A DNA stretch of 64,000 bases. Origin: Chloroflexota bacterium (GTDB lineage Bacteria; Chloroflexota; Anaerolineae; JAAEKA01). The stretch lies in NCBI GenBank assembly GCA_034717495.1, contig JAYELL010000095.1, positions 1 to 64,000 of the forward strand, given 5' to 3'. Made by a program: the position numbers and the translations under genes. Position 1 is the stretch's first letter, and each line of letters begins with the position of its first letter. The notes beneath the pieces were generated by a model. The model saw only the letters and a program-made list of their open reading frames with translations, was not told the DNA's origin and made no database searches. Shown piece by piece: positions 27,201 through 35,401 of this stretch.

Positions 27201-28382
27201 TCGGGCGCGTCGCAAGACGATGGAGCGACGTTCTTATCCACTCTTGACGAGGGAGGGAGCAGCCCTTCGCCAGCAGTGGATGCAGCCACGATTCATGTGA
27301 CCGGGGTGGAACGCATTTGCGAAGTGCCCCGCAACGAGTTGGAACGCCAGATCTGCGAAGCCACGGAAACGGTATTTGGACTACATTCCAGAAGCGTCAA
27401 CGATAGTATACTGGACCTTCAGCCCAAACCATTTGCAGTGGCGTATCTTCTGGCCGAGCTGGGGCGGCGCACCGGCAAGCCAATTTCGATGGCGTCATTG
27501 GTCCAGGCCCCAACGCCGGCTCAACTGGCCGATTCGGCACGCGAGAACCACACTTCTGAGTGCTGCCGGTCGCTGGTAGGCATTCAACCCGACGGACCGA
27601 GGCCTCCCTTCTTTCTCGTGCCAGATATCGACCGGACTGTTGTCAGTCTGCTTGAGTTAGGCCGACTGATCGGTCGTCAGCAACCATGCTATGGCCTTCA
27701 ACCCCTTGGTCTGGAAAGGGGCCAGCGTCCTCACACCACGGTGGAGGAAATGGCAGCGTTCTACGTTCAGGAAATGCGCAGGATCCATCCATCTGGCCCC
27801 TATTCTCTTGGAGGAATTGGCTTTGGTGGCGTCGTGGCCTTCGAGATGGCTCAGCAGCTAAGCGAATCAAGGGATGATGTGGCGTTTCTGGCGGTGCTTG
27901 ATACCATGATTCCTCCCAACGCTACCTTTCAGCTGTGGTATCCCCCAACCTCGCCAGGCATGCAAGAAACAGCGCCCGGTTGGTTTGTTCAACGGCTGAT
28001 CGGCCGGCTTGTCTACCGGTGGCAGATTCGGCAGTATCGCCATAGGATTCCGCGTCGGGCGCTTTCCAAAATGGCGTGGCAGCAGCGTATCAACTACCGC
28101 TTCAGCCCGACGACACGCCGAATCCAGACAATGCTGACCGCCCATTTCGTGGCGCGGCTTCGCTATCAGCCCAAGGTCTATCCAGGCCCGATTGCGCTGT
28201 TTTCAAATTCGTTGCATCCCGGTGCTCACCAGATCAAGTGGGCAATGTTGACTGATGTCGGCATGGAGATCGAGGTGATCCCGGGCAACCATAGTACGAT
28301 CTTCCAGCAGCCCAATGTCAGCGAGCTTGCCAGAAGACTTGAGATGCATCTTGTTGGAATTGCTCCTGTTGCTTGCGAATAG
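24210..28382 (+). CDS. FAAL-ACP-thioesterase with a second degenerate carrier-thioesterase pair
   Basis: A 1390-residue multidomain protein. Residues 1-575 are a fatty acyl-AMP ligase (P-loop YTSGSTSDPKGVMVSH near 172; long-chain-type EPIRRDTMERF and YGLAEATLQVTG). A carrier domain follows (YGLDSLGA, phosphopantetheine Ser639). Next is an alpha/beta thioesterase whose nucleophile elbow is GRCFGG, with Cys815 instead of Ser, and a catalytic His in VPGNHFTMF. Then a carrier-like domain reads LDLQPKPF where GGHSL or GxDSL is expected, so it lacks the Ser. A second thioesterase has GIGFGG (Gly1204) at the nucleophile. It probably activates a fatty acid as starter and may release or transfer product. 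It heads the plus-strand series. Confidence 0.92.
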   Translation: MRKNMSFFSLVDILRDRAEKQPERLAYTFLVDGETGDGQVFTYAELDQRARAIGSYLQHQYARGSRVLLLYPPGLEYVAAFFGCLYAGLIAVPAYPPRPRRAMPRIQTIVADCQPAVALTTSRILSNIQERLSGMPDMAALDWLDSGILDPDLADHWKHPQTSGEDLAYLQYTSGSTSDPKGVMVSHANLDYTISDLIQGWEKREESVMVTWLPPFHDLGLIYGILQPIYGGFPCIMMAPVSFIQRPFRWLEAISHYRGTHSAAPNFAFELCLSKVKPEQRATLDLSSWLIALNGAEPIRRDTMERFAETYASTGFKWSAFTPAYGLAEATLQVTGVLADSSVVDVTLETATLEKHCVVEASRGQKDTRVLVGYDASIMETRWRIVDPEALTECGPDQVGEIWIAGPGVARGYWNRPEATIETFSAHLADTGEGPFLRTGDLGFVKDGHLFVTGRIKDLIIVRGRNHYPQDIELTAEQSHSALRLGCGAAFAVEVNGEERAAIVYELRREQRRADIQEVTDAIVQAVAFEHELQLHAVALMLPGQVPKTSSGKIQRHACRRKFLAGEFELLGQWAQPVEEGISSSPDIGNNSEVRFAIDGNGTYDEVQDWLIARVAERVQVSPQRIDVQRPLDRYGLDSLGAVAITGELAAWLGRDLSPTLFYDYPTVQSITRHLACDAPGSVVDADETDGNSMAAGQGAYTEIATGVSFPPAVSVGAPAIGREPPQKRWTSLMPLREKGSRIPLFVVPPGASTVLSFGQLVNHLDGDQPVYGFQPLGMDGQYPPHFRVEEMAAHYIREMMTVQSTGPYLLAGRCFGGLVAFEMAQQLQAQGEEVAMLAILDTLQPPKPAWLRNGSSGDLEVGSGRFHRLFRRWGQRLYLFLKRVTITEAFSLYLVRSQDPELKSPTALGRDGWNIRNTTRAHYEANELYLPSLYDGRLTLFSNSGHTGSHQLNWAALTGKAVDIHIVPGNHFTMFDEPHVQVLAEALTCSIKDALSSGASQDDGATFLSTLDEGGSSPSPAVDAATIHVTGVERICEVPRNELERQICEATETVFGLHSRSVNDSILDLQPKPFAVAYLLAELGRRTGKPISMASLVQAPTPAQLADSARENHTSECCRSLVGIQPDGPRPPFFLVPDIDRTVVSLLELGRLIGRQQPCYGLQPLGLERGQRPHTTVEEMAAFYVQEMRRIHPSGPYSLGGIGFGGVVAFEMAQQLSESRDDVAFLAVLDTMIPPNATFQLWYPPTSPGMQETAPGWFVQRLIGRLVYRWQIRQYRHRIPRRALSKMAWQQRINYRFSPTTRRIQTMLTAHFVARLRYQPKVYPGPIALFSNSLHPGAHQIKWAMLTDVGMEIEVIPGNHSTIFQQPNVSELARRLEMHLVGIAPVACE

Positions 28383-28395
28383 GAGGAGGTTTGTC

Positions 28396-31300
28396 ATGCT
28401 CAGCGACTTTCGAATGCTAGTAACCACTCCAACGCGGCAGCTGGACCCGTCGTTAGCCATTGCAGCATCCCGAGCTGGCGGGCTGGGCATCCTTGATCTG
28501 GAATACATCACCGATGTGGATGCTGCTCGTCGGGCTATGGCTCGCCTGGAACGCTATGCCAAAGGGCCGTATGGTATCAAATCCGGCTATCATCAAGAGG
28601 ACCTGCTTTCAGCAATCACCGGTGGAGAGTATTCTCAACTGGCGCTGGTTATCTTATCGATTCAGGGCGTTGTAGACCACCGGGCCTTGCAGTGTCAGAT
28701 CGAGGCCATCCAGGCCAGTGGCCGGCAGGTGTTCCTGGAGATCAGCAATGGTTCTCTTGCCAGTCTCGGTGAATCTCTGGCCGTCGATGGGCTGGTCGCC
28801 AAAGGGCAGGAAGCGGGCGGCTATGTAGGCGAAGAAACGACCTTTGTTCTGCTTCAACACTGCCTTTCTCACACTTCCCTGGCCGTATATGCCCACGGTG
28901 GGATCGGCCTGCACACAGCCGCTGCCTGTTATGCTGCCGGCGCTGCCGGCATCGTTCTGGATGCTCAGCTGGCCCTGGCGAGGGAATCGGCGTTGCCGCA
29001 ACCGGTCAAGGCTGCCATCGCGGAAATGGATGGCAGTGAGACGGTCAGTCTGGGCGGCAATTTGGGCCAGGCTTGCCGTGTTTTCAGCCGGCCGCATATG
29101 GAAGTTGCCTGCCAATTGGCCGACGAAGCCACGACCCTCGACGGCAAATCTCTCGAGGATCGAAAGAGCTGGCTTCTTTCCCTCGAGCACTGCATTGGAT
29201 GGGGTTCGCTGACGGAAGCTGCCTGGCCGCTGGGACAGGATGCGGCATTTGCCTCACCATTGGCCCAGAGGTACGGTACCGTCGGCGGTATCCTGGAAGC
29301 CTTTCGGCATAGCGTGCAACAACACGTTGAGGCAGCTACGGCGACACGTCCGCTGGACGCCGGCTCGTCCCTGGCTCAGTCGCACCGTACGCGCTATCCC
29401 ATCGTTCAGGGACCGATGACGCGTGTCAGCGATATTGCCCAATTTGCCCTCGATGTTGCCGAGGCTGGAGGCCTGCCTTTTCTGGCCCTTGCCCTGATGC
29501 GCAAAGAGCAGGCTCTGCCGGTCCTGGAGGAGACCAAGGGTCTGCTGGGCGACCACCCATGGGGTGTGGGGATTCTGGGATTCGTGCCTGCCGGGATCCG
29601 CGCGGAGCAGTTGGAAGCGATTGGGACGGTTGGTCCGGATTTCGCCATCATCGCGGGTGGCCGGCCCGATCAAGCCAGGGCCCTGGAGCAGGAGGGCACA
29701 TCGACCTATCTGCACGTTCCCTCGCCGGGACTGTTGAGTCTCTTCCTTGCCGAGGGTGCGAAGCGTTTTATCTTCGAGGGCCGCGAATGTGGAGGCCACG
29801 TCGGGCCCAGGTCCAGTTTTGTGCTTTGGAACTTGATGATCGATGTGCTGGTGCAGCACCTGGAGGATTCCGGGTCCGAGCCTGCGGAGTATCATGTGCT
29901 TTTCGCCGGCGGTGTGCACGACTCGCTGTCGTCACTCATGGTTTCAAGTCTGGCTGCCACGTTGGCCGAACGGGGCGTTCGTTTGGGCGTCTTGATGGGC
30001 ACCGCGTACCTGTTTACTGAGGAGGCGGTGAGCTCGGGCGCCATCAAGGCCCGCTACCAACGGGAGGCGATCGAGAGCCGCAATACGGTGGTGGTTGAGA
30101 CCGGAATCGGCCACGTAACACGTTGCCTGCCAACTCCCTTTGTCGATGCCTTCACCGAAAAAAAGCGCAGCCTGGTTCGGGAGGGAGCTGACAGCGGCCG
30201 CGTTCGGGATGAGTTGGAGTACCTGAACGTCGGACGTTTGCGGATGGCAAGCAAGGGGATCAACCGCAACCCGGTTTACGGTGAGAAACCGGAGGCCCAT
30301 AAGTACGTCGAGCTCGACGAGAAGGAACAGCACGAGCAGGGCATGTACATGATCGGCCAGGTCGCCGGCCTGCGGGATCAGGTATGCACGATCGAAGAAC
30401 TACACCGGGAGGTGTCGGTCAACGGTTCCCAGCGCCTGGAGAGCCTGGCTGCGGGCCACGTTCAACCGGTTGCAGCCGGCGTAGAGCGCCAGCCCGCCCG
30501 AATTGCCATCGTGGGTATTTCGACCGTGTTGCCGGGTGCCGAGAACCTGCAGGTTTACTGGGAAAACATCCTTGACAAGGTCGATGCGATCAGCGAGATT
30601 CCTGCGGAGCGCTTTGACTGGAAACGTTATTACGACCCGGACAAGAGCGCCAGGGACAAGATCTATTCCCGCTGGGGTGGGTTCATCGACGATGTGCCGT
30701 TGAACCCCCTGGACTACGGCATGCCGCCTAATTCGATTCCTTCCATCGAGCCGATGCAGTTACTGATGTTGGAGGTGGTGCGAGGGGCACTGGAGGACGC
30801 AGGTTACCTGGATCGGCCTTTCTCGCGTGAGCGTACATCGGTGGTGATGGCCGTAGGAGGTGGCTTGGGCGACCTGGGTTTCAACTATGGTGTGCGTTCA
30901 TACCTGCCTCATCTCCTTTCGGCCGACTCTCAGGAAGTTATCGATCGGCTGGACGACATCCTGCCAGAGTGGACCGAAGACTCATTTCCAGGAATCCTGT
31001 TGAATGTGCTGGCTGGCCGGATATCCAACCGTTTCGACCTGAACGGCCCCAATCTTGTTGTCGACGCCGCCTGTGGCTCTTCGCTGGCGGCCCTGGATGT
31101 CGCCCTCAAGGATCTGGAAACACACCGGACCGATGTGGCGATCGTGGGAGGGGCCGATACGGTGCAGAGTCCCTTCGGCTTCCTGGCTTTTAGCAAGACC
31201 CAGGCGCTTTCCCCTCGGGGTCGCTGCCGTCCATTTGATGTTGACGCCGATGGGATTGTCATCAGCGAGGGGTTGGCAGCGGTCGTTCTGAAGCGGCTGG

Positions 31301-34300
31301 ACGACGCCGAACGAGATGGTGATCGCATTTACGCGGTGATTCAGGGTGTTGGTTCTTCCAGCGATGGCCGGGACCGCAGCCTGACCGCTCCCCGCCCTTT
31401 GGGGCAACTGTTGGCTTTGCAGCGAGCCTACCAGCACGCCGGATTCGAGCCTGCGACCGTCGGCTTGATCGAGGCCCATGGTACGGGCACCAGGCTAGGC
31501 GACGAGGTGGAAGCGCAAGCCCTGGCCACGCTGTTCAATGAGACGGATCTGGATCGCCCGACCTGTGGCGTCGGGTCGGTCAAGTCGATGATTGGCCATA
31601 CGAAGAGCACCGCCGGCCTGGCAGGTATGATCAAGGTGGCGCTGGGACTGTACCACAAGGTACTGCCCCCCACGTTGGCGGATGCGCCCAACCCGACCAT
31701 TGGAAGTAACGGCAGCCCAGTCTATGTCAATAGCATGGCACGGCCCTGGCTGACGCCCGATAGCGATGTTCCGCGCAGGGCCGGTGTTAGCGCCTTCGGT
31801 TTCGGCGGGACCAATTTCCATGCGGCCCTGGAGGAATACAGGGACGATTTCTTGCCCCGCAGGGCCAGCCGCGATAGCTGGCCGGCGGAGAGCTTGCTGT
31901 TTCGCGCCGCCGACAGCGACGGCCTGGTTGCCCAGGTCTCCGCGCTGGACGATTGGCTGGCAGATGGCAATGAACCGCCGCTGCGGAATCTGGCCTACAC
32001 CCTATATCGAAAGGCACGTGATTTTGGGCAGAATAGCGCGCTGGAGGTGCCGTTGACTCTGGCCATCGTCGCCAGTTCTCTCGGGGATCTGCGCCAGAAG
32101 CTTCAAGGTGCCAGAAGAGAACTGGAGGCTGGCAGTGAGCTGATTGACAACCCGCAGGGTATCTACTTTGCCAGGAAGCCTCTGGGCATCTCTGGCAAGG
32201 TGGCGTTTCTGTATCCCGGCCAGGGGTCGCAGTACCCAAACATGCTGGCGGACCTGGTCATGCAGTTTCCGCAGCTGGGCGAGCCGTTCGAAATCGCCAA
32301 CGGTGTGCTGGCCGATCATCTGCCCAAACCCCTCAGCGAGTTCGTCTTTCCCGTGCCGGCCCACGATGACGAGACAGCCAAGGCGCAGCATTCGGCATTG
32401 ACCGATACACGTGTTGCTCAACCTGCGTTGGGTGCTGCAGGACTGGCGATGAGCCAGTTTGTGGAAGAGGCAGGTTTGGTCCCGGACTTCGTGGCGGGGC
32501 ACAGCTATGGAGAGATTGTGGCCCTATGCCGAGCTGGTGTTATCGACGGTGAGGCGCTCTACGCCATTTCTTCCGCCCGCGGGCGATTCATGGCCGAGGC
32601 GACAGGTCCGGATGCCGGCACGATGGCGGCTGTATTGGCGGATCAATTGGTTGTCGAAGAGGTTCTGGGGGATCACTCAGGGGTGGTTGTTGCCAACCTG
32701 AACTCTCCAAAGCAGACGGTGATCTCCGGTGCTACCGCCGCCGTCAACCAGGCTGTGGCGTCGTTCGGCGAACGAGGGATTCGTGCCAAGACCATTCCTG
32801 TAGCCTGTGCGTTCCATTCGCCTCTGGTGGAACCAGCTCAAATCCGGTTGGCCCAGTTTCTGGATACGATCGAATTCAGATCGCCGGAGTTGGGGGTATA
32901 TTCCAACACGCTTGGCCGTGCTTATCCCGAGGAAGCCAGCGAGATTCGGGAGGTGCTTTCCAAACAGTTGGCTCATCCGGTGCGGTTCCAGGAGGAAATC
33001 GAGGCCCTCTACCGGGCTGGTGTCCGCATTTTCGTGGAGACCGGACCTCGCGGCGTTCTGACCGGATTGGTACACCAGACATTGGCCGACCAAGCGCATC
33101 TCGCCGTAGCGATGGACTCGGGAGGTCCAGGTTTGCTGGCCATGCAGCGGGCTTTTTCTCAATTGATCGCCATCGGCAGCGACATTGATCTTGGCGTGCT
33201 ATACGATGGCCGGGAGTTAAGTGCCATCGATCTGGATCGTCCCTACGAGGATCCGGCACAAGAGGCTTTCGGACCTACAACCTGGTTGATCAACGGTGGA
33301 CGGGCACGCCGATGGCTGGACGCAAAGGATGGCCTGCCTGAGCCGATACTGCAGCCAGTGGATGTTTCATTGGCTGGGGCGCAGATGGACACCCTGCCCG
33401 AACCTGTTCCAACGGCCACACAGCCGCTGGCGGCTGGTTTGCAGGGAGATGAGGCAACCCAGGTAATGCTTCAAACGCAGCAGCTGATGAGCCGTTTTCT
33501 GGAAACGCAAGCCAACGTGATGCGGGCCTACCTGGGCGACGATACACTGACCGGCTCGATAATTCAGGTTCCAGAGACCCCGGATGTTGTTGAGGGCCAG
33601 GCTGACTACCCGGCAGCTGCTGCCCAGGCGGAGCGTCCGTTTGATCCGGCAAGAGGGGCGGTGTGTAACAACGGAATTGGAACAGCAAAGCCAACCGGGC
33701 AGGCGAGCGATGTTCCGCCGGCCATAGGGCGTTTTCTGGTGGATGCCGTGGACGCACCTCTTATTGATTCGACAGCCGGCCTGGCGCCAGGTCGGGTCAT
33801 TCTGATCACGGCTGACAGATATGGGGTGGCAGACGTTGTGGCCGGCATGTTGCGCGATCAGGGTTACACCGCGGTGATTCTCGCCGATGAAGCGGCGGGC
33901 TCGACCAACGGTCATGGGAAACGGGCAGCCAACGCCTACTACCTGGCAGGGCGAGCGGATGCGGAAGGGATACGGACGCTTCTGGAGATGATTCGCCAGG
34001 ATCATGGTGCCATCGGCAGCTTGCTTCACCTGGCTGCCCTAAGACCGGGGAAGTCCTTTGAATCGATGGACCTGGACGAATGGCAACAGGCGATCGAGGA
34101 TGATTTGGTGACTCTTTTTCATTGTGTCAAGGAGCTGCACGAGGAGCTCGCCGACGCTGCCCGGGCTGGCGGCGCCTGTCTTTTGGCCGCCACACAGATG
34201 GGTGGTGCCTTCGCAACCACAGGTGGCAAGAATGGCTTTGATTTATCCCATGCTGGCATGGCGGGCCTGCTGAAGACGGCCGCTCACGAACTGCCGTTGG

Positions 34301-35352
34301 TGCGTGCTAAAGTAGTTGATTTCAGCAGCCAAACGCCGGTGTCGGAACTGGTGCGGTCGATCCTGGCAGAGATCGGCGCGGACGATGGCCTTACAGAAGT
34401 GGGGTACGTTGATGGCGTACGCACGACGCTTGGGCTTCGCGCCGCCTCTGTGGGTCAAGGTGAAGCGCCCACCTTCGTGGTCGATGAAGACTTCGTGATA
34501 CTGGTGACCGGTGGCGCTCGTGGAATCACCGCCAGTGTTGTGCAGGAACTGGCCGAGTGCTATCGTCCGACCGTGATTCTGCTTGGGCGTTCGGACGCGC
34601 CGCCCGATCAGGAGTCTTTGGAGACTGCTGAACTGACCTCGGCCCGGGAGATCAAGAGAGCTCTGTTGGGCAGTATGAATGGCGATGGACAGAGGGCTTC
34701 TCTGGCTGAAGTAGAAGCTGCCTACCGGAGACTTGAAAAAGAGCGGGCGATGCGCCGAAATCTGGCCAGGCTGGAAAAAACGGGTGCTACGGTCGAGTAT
34801 CACTCGGTGGATGTGTGCAATGAGGCCGACCTGGCGGCTCTTATCGACGATGTTTATGACCGTTTCGGACGGCTCGACGGCGTGATTCATGGCGCAGGTA
34901 TCGTGGAGGATAAGCTGATCAAGGACAAGAGGGTCGACTCGCTGCGACGGGTGGTCAGCACCAAAGTTGATTGTGCTTTTGTGCTCAGCAGGAAGCTGCG
35001 ACCTGAAACCCTCAAGTTCCTGGTCTTCTTTTCATCGGTGAGTGGTCGTTTCGGCAATCGTGGTCAGGGCGACTATGCGGCGGCCAACGAAGTTCTCAAC
35101 AAGCTGGCTCTTCACCTGGATCGTGAGTGGCCCGGTCGCGTGGTTTCCATCAATTGGGGCCCCTGGGACGCAGGCATGGTCTCTGATGAGCTACGAAGGC
35201 AGTTTCTCCAGCGGGGCGTGAGCCTTGTGCCTGTCGATGTTGGGTGCCGACGTTTTATTGAAGAGCTGAACGGCGGATGCAAGGGAGACGCGGAAGTTTT
35301 GATCTGTGGTGAGGACAATCAGGTGATGGCTCGTGTGGGTGCGAACCTGTGA
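28396..35352 (+). CDS. PKS/PUFA-synthase-like protein: NPD-NPD-KS-AT-KR without ACP
   Basis: A 2318-residue synthase; ATG 28396 follows an AGGAGGAGG site, 13 bases after the FAAL gene. Two tandem nitronate monooxygenase/PfaD-like FMN barrels lie at about 1-230 (AYAHGGIGLHTAAACYAAGA) and 315-590 (QGPMTRVSD, FEGRECGGHVGPRSS). A ketosynthase at about 700-1145 has Cys893 (DAACGSS), EAHGTGT and the SMIGHTKSTAG His. An acyltransferase at about 1269-1585 has Ser1370 (GHSYGE) and AFHSPL. A linker has the LMSRFLETQANVM motif. A ketoreductase at about 1860-2290 has TGGARGIT, FSSVSG and GDYAAANE. No carrier Ser motif lies between AT and KR or elsewhere, so it must work on an ACP in another protein. The barrels may be trans-acting-type enoyl reductases; that role is inferred from PfaD. 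Confidence 0.92.
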   Translation: MLSDFRMLVTTPTRQLDPSLAIAASRAGGLGILDLEYITDVDAARRAMARLERYAKGPYGIKSGYHQEDLLSAITGGEYSQLALVILSIQGVVDHRALQCQIEAIQASGRQVFLEISNGSLASLGESLAVDGLVAKGQEAGGYVGEETTFVLLQHCLSHTSLAVYAHGGIGLHTAAACYAAGAAGIVLDAQLALARESALPQPVKAAIAEMDGSETVSLGGNLGQACRVFSRPHMEVACQLADEATTLDGKSLEDRKSWLLSLEHCIGWGSLTEAAWPLGQDAAFASPLAQRYGTVGGILEAFRHSVQQHVEAATATRPLDAGSSLAQSHRTRYPIVQGPMTRVSDIAQFALDVAEAGGLPFLALALMRKEQALPVLEETKGLLGDHPWGVGILGFVPAGIRAEQLEAIGTVGPDFAIIAGGRPDQARALEQEGTSTYLHVPSPGLLSLFLAEGAKRFIFEGRECGGHVGPRSSFVLWNLMIDVLVQHLEDSGSEPAEYHVLFAGGVHDSLSSLMVSSLAATLAERGVRLGVLMGTAYLFTEEAVSSGAIKARYQREAIESRNTVVVETGIGHVTRCLPTPFVDAFTEKKRSLVREGADSGRVRDELEYLNVGRLRMASKGINRNPVYGEKPEAHKYVELDEKEQHEQGMYMIGQVAGLRDQVCTIEELHREVSVNGSQRLESLAAGHVQPVAAGVERQPARIAIVGISTVLPGAENLQVYWENILDKVDAISEIPAERFDWKRYYDPDKSARDKIYSRWGGFIDDVPLNPLDYGMPPNSIPSIEPMQLLMLEVVRGALEDAGYLDRPFSRERTSVVMAVGGGLGDLGFNYGVRSYLPHLLSADSQEVIDRLDDILPEWTEDSFPGILLNVLAGRISNRFDLNGPNLVVDAACGSSLAALDVALKDLETHRTDVAIVGGADTVQSPFGFLAFSKTQALSPRGRCRPFDVDADGIVISEGLAAVVLKRLDDAERDGDRIYAVIQGVGSSSDGRDRSLTAPRPLGQLLALQRAYQHAGFEPATVGLIEAHGTGTRLGDEVEAQALATLFNETDLDRPTCGVGSVKSMIGHTKSTAGLAGMIKVALGLYHKVLPPTLADAPNPTIGSNGSPVYVNSMARPWLTPDSDVPRRAGVSAFGFGGTNFHAALEEYRDDFLPRRASRDSWPAESLLFRAADSDGLVAQVSALDDWLADGNEPPLRNLAYTLYRKARDFGQNSALEVPLTLAIVASSLGDLRQKLQGARRELEAGSELIDNPQGIYFARKPLGISGKVAFLYPGQGSQYPNMLADLVMQFPQLGEPFEIANGVLADHLPKPLSEFVFPVPAHDDETAKAQHSALTDTRVAQPALGAAGLAMSQFVEEAGLVPDFVAGHSYGEIVALCRAGVIDGEALYAISSARGRFMAEATGPDAGTMAAVLADQLVVEEVLGDHSGVVVANLNSPKQTVISGATAAVNQAVASFGERGIRAKTIPVACAFHSPLVEPAQIRLAQFLDTIEFRSPELGVYSNTLGRAYPEEASEIREVLSKQLAHPVRFQEEIEALYRAGVRIFVETGPRGVLTGLVHQTLADQAHLAVAMDSGGPGLLAMQRAFSQLIAIGSDIDLGVLYDGRELSAIDLDRPYEDPAQEAFGPTTWLINGGRARRWLDAKDGLPEPILQPVDVSLAGAQMDTLPEPVPTATQPLAAGLQGDEATQVMLQTQQLMSRFLETQANVMRAYLGDDTLTGSIIQVPETPDVVEGQADYPAAAAQAERPFDPARGAVCNNGIGTAKPTGQASDVPPAIGRFLVDAVDAPLIDSTAGLAPGRVILITADRYGVADVVAGMLRDQGYTAVILADEAAGSTNGHGKRAANAYYLAGRADAEGIRTLLEMIRQDHGAIGSLLHLAALRPGKSFESMDLDEWQQAIEDDLVTLFHCVKELHEELADAARAGGACLLAATQMGGAFATTGGKNGFDLSHAGMAGLLKTAAHELPLVRAKVVDFSSQTPVSELVRSILAEIGADDGLTEVGYVDGVRTTLGLRAASVGQGEAPTFVVDEDFVILVTGGARGITASVVQELAECYRPTVILLGRSDAPPDQESLETAELTSAREIKRALLGSMNGDGQRASLAEVEAAYRRLEKERAMRRNLARLEKTGATVEYHSVDVCNEADLAALIDDVYDRFGRLDGVIHGAGIVEDKLIKDKRVDSLRRVVSTKVDCAFVLSRKLRPETLKFLVFFSSVSGRFGNRGQGDYAAANEVLNKLALHLDREWPGRVVSINWGPWDAGMVSDELRRQFLQRGVSLVPVDVGCRRFIEELNGGCKGDAEVLICGEDNQVMARVGANL

Positions 35353-35401
35353 CAATGGTGCAGGTTAGAGTTCCCAATCGGGCGGGCCAGGGTATTTCAT
35401 T

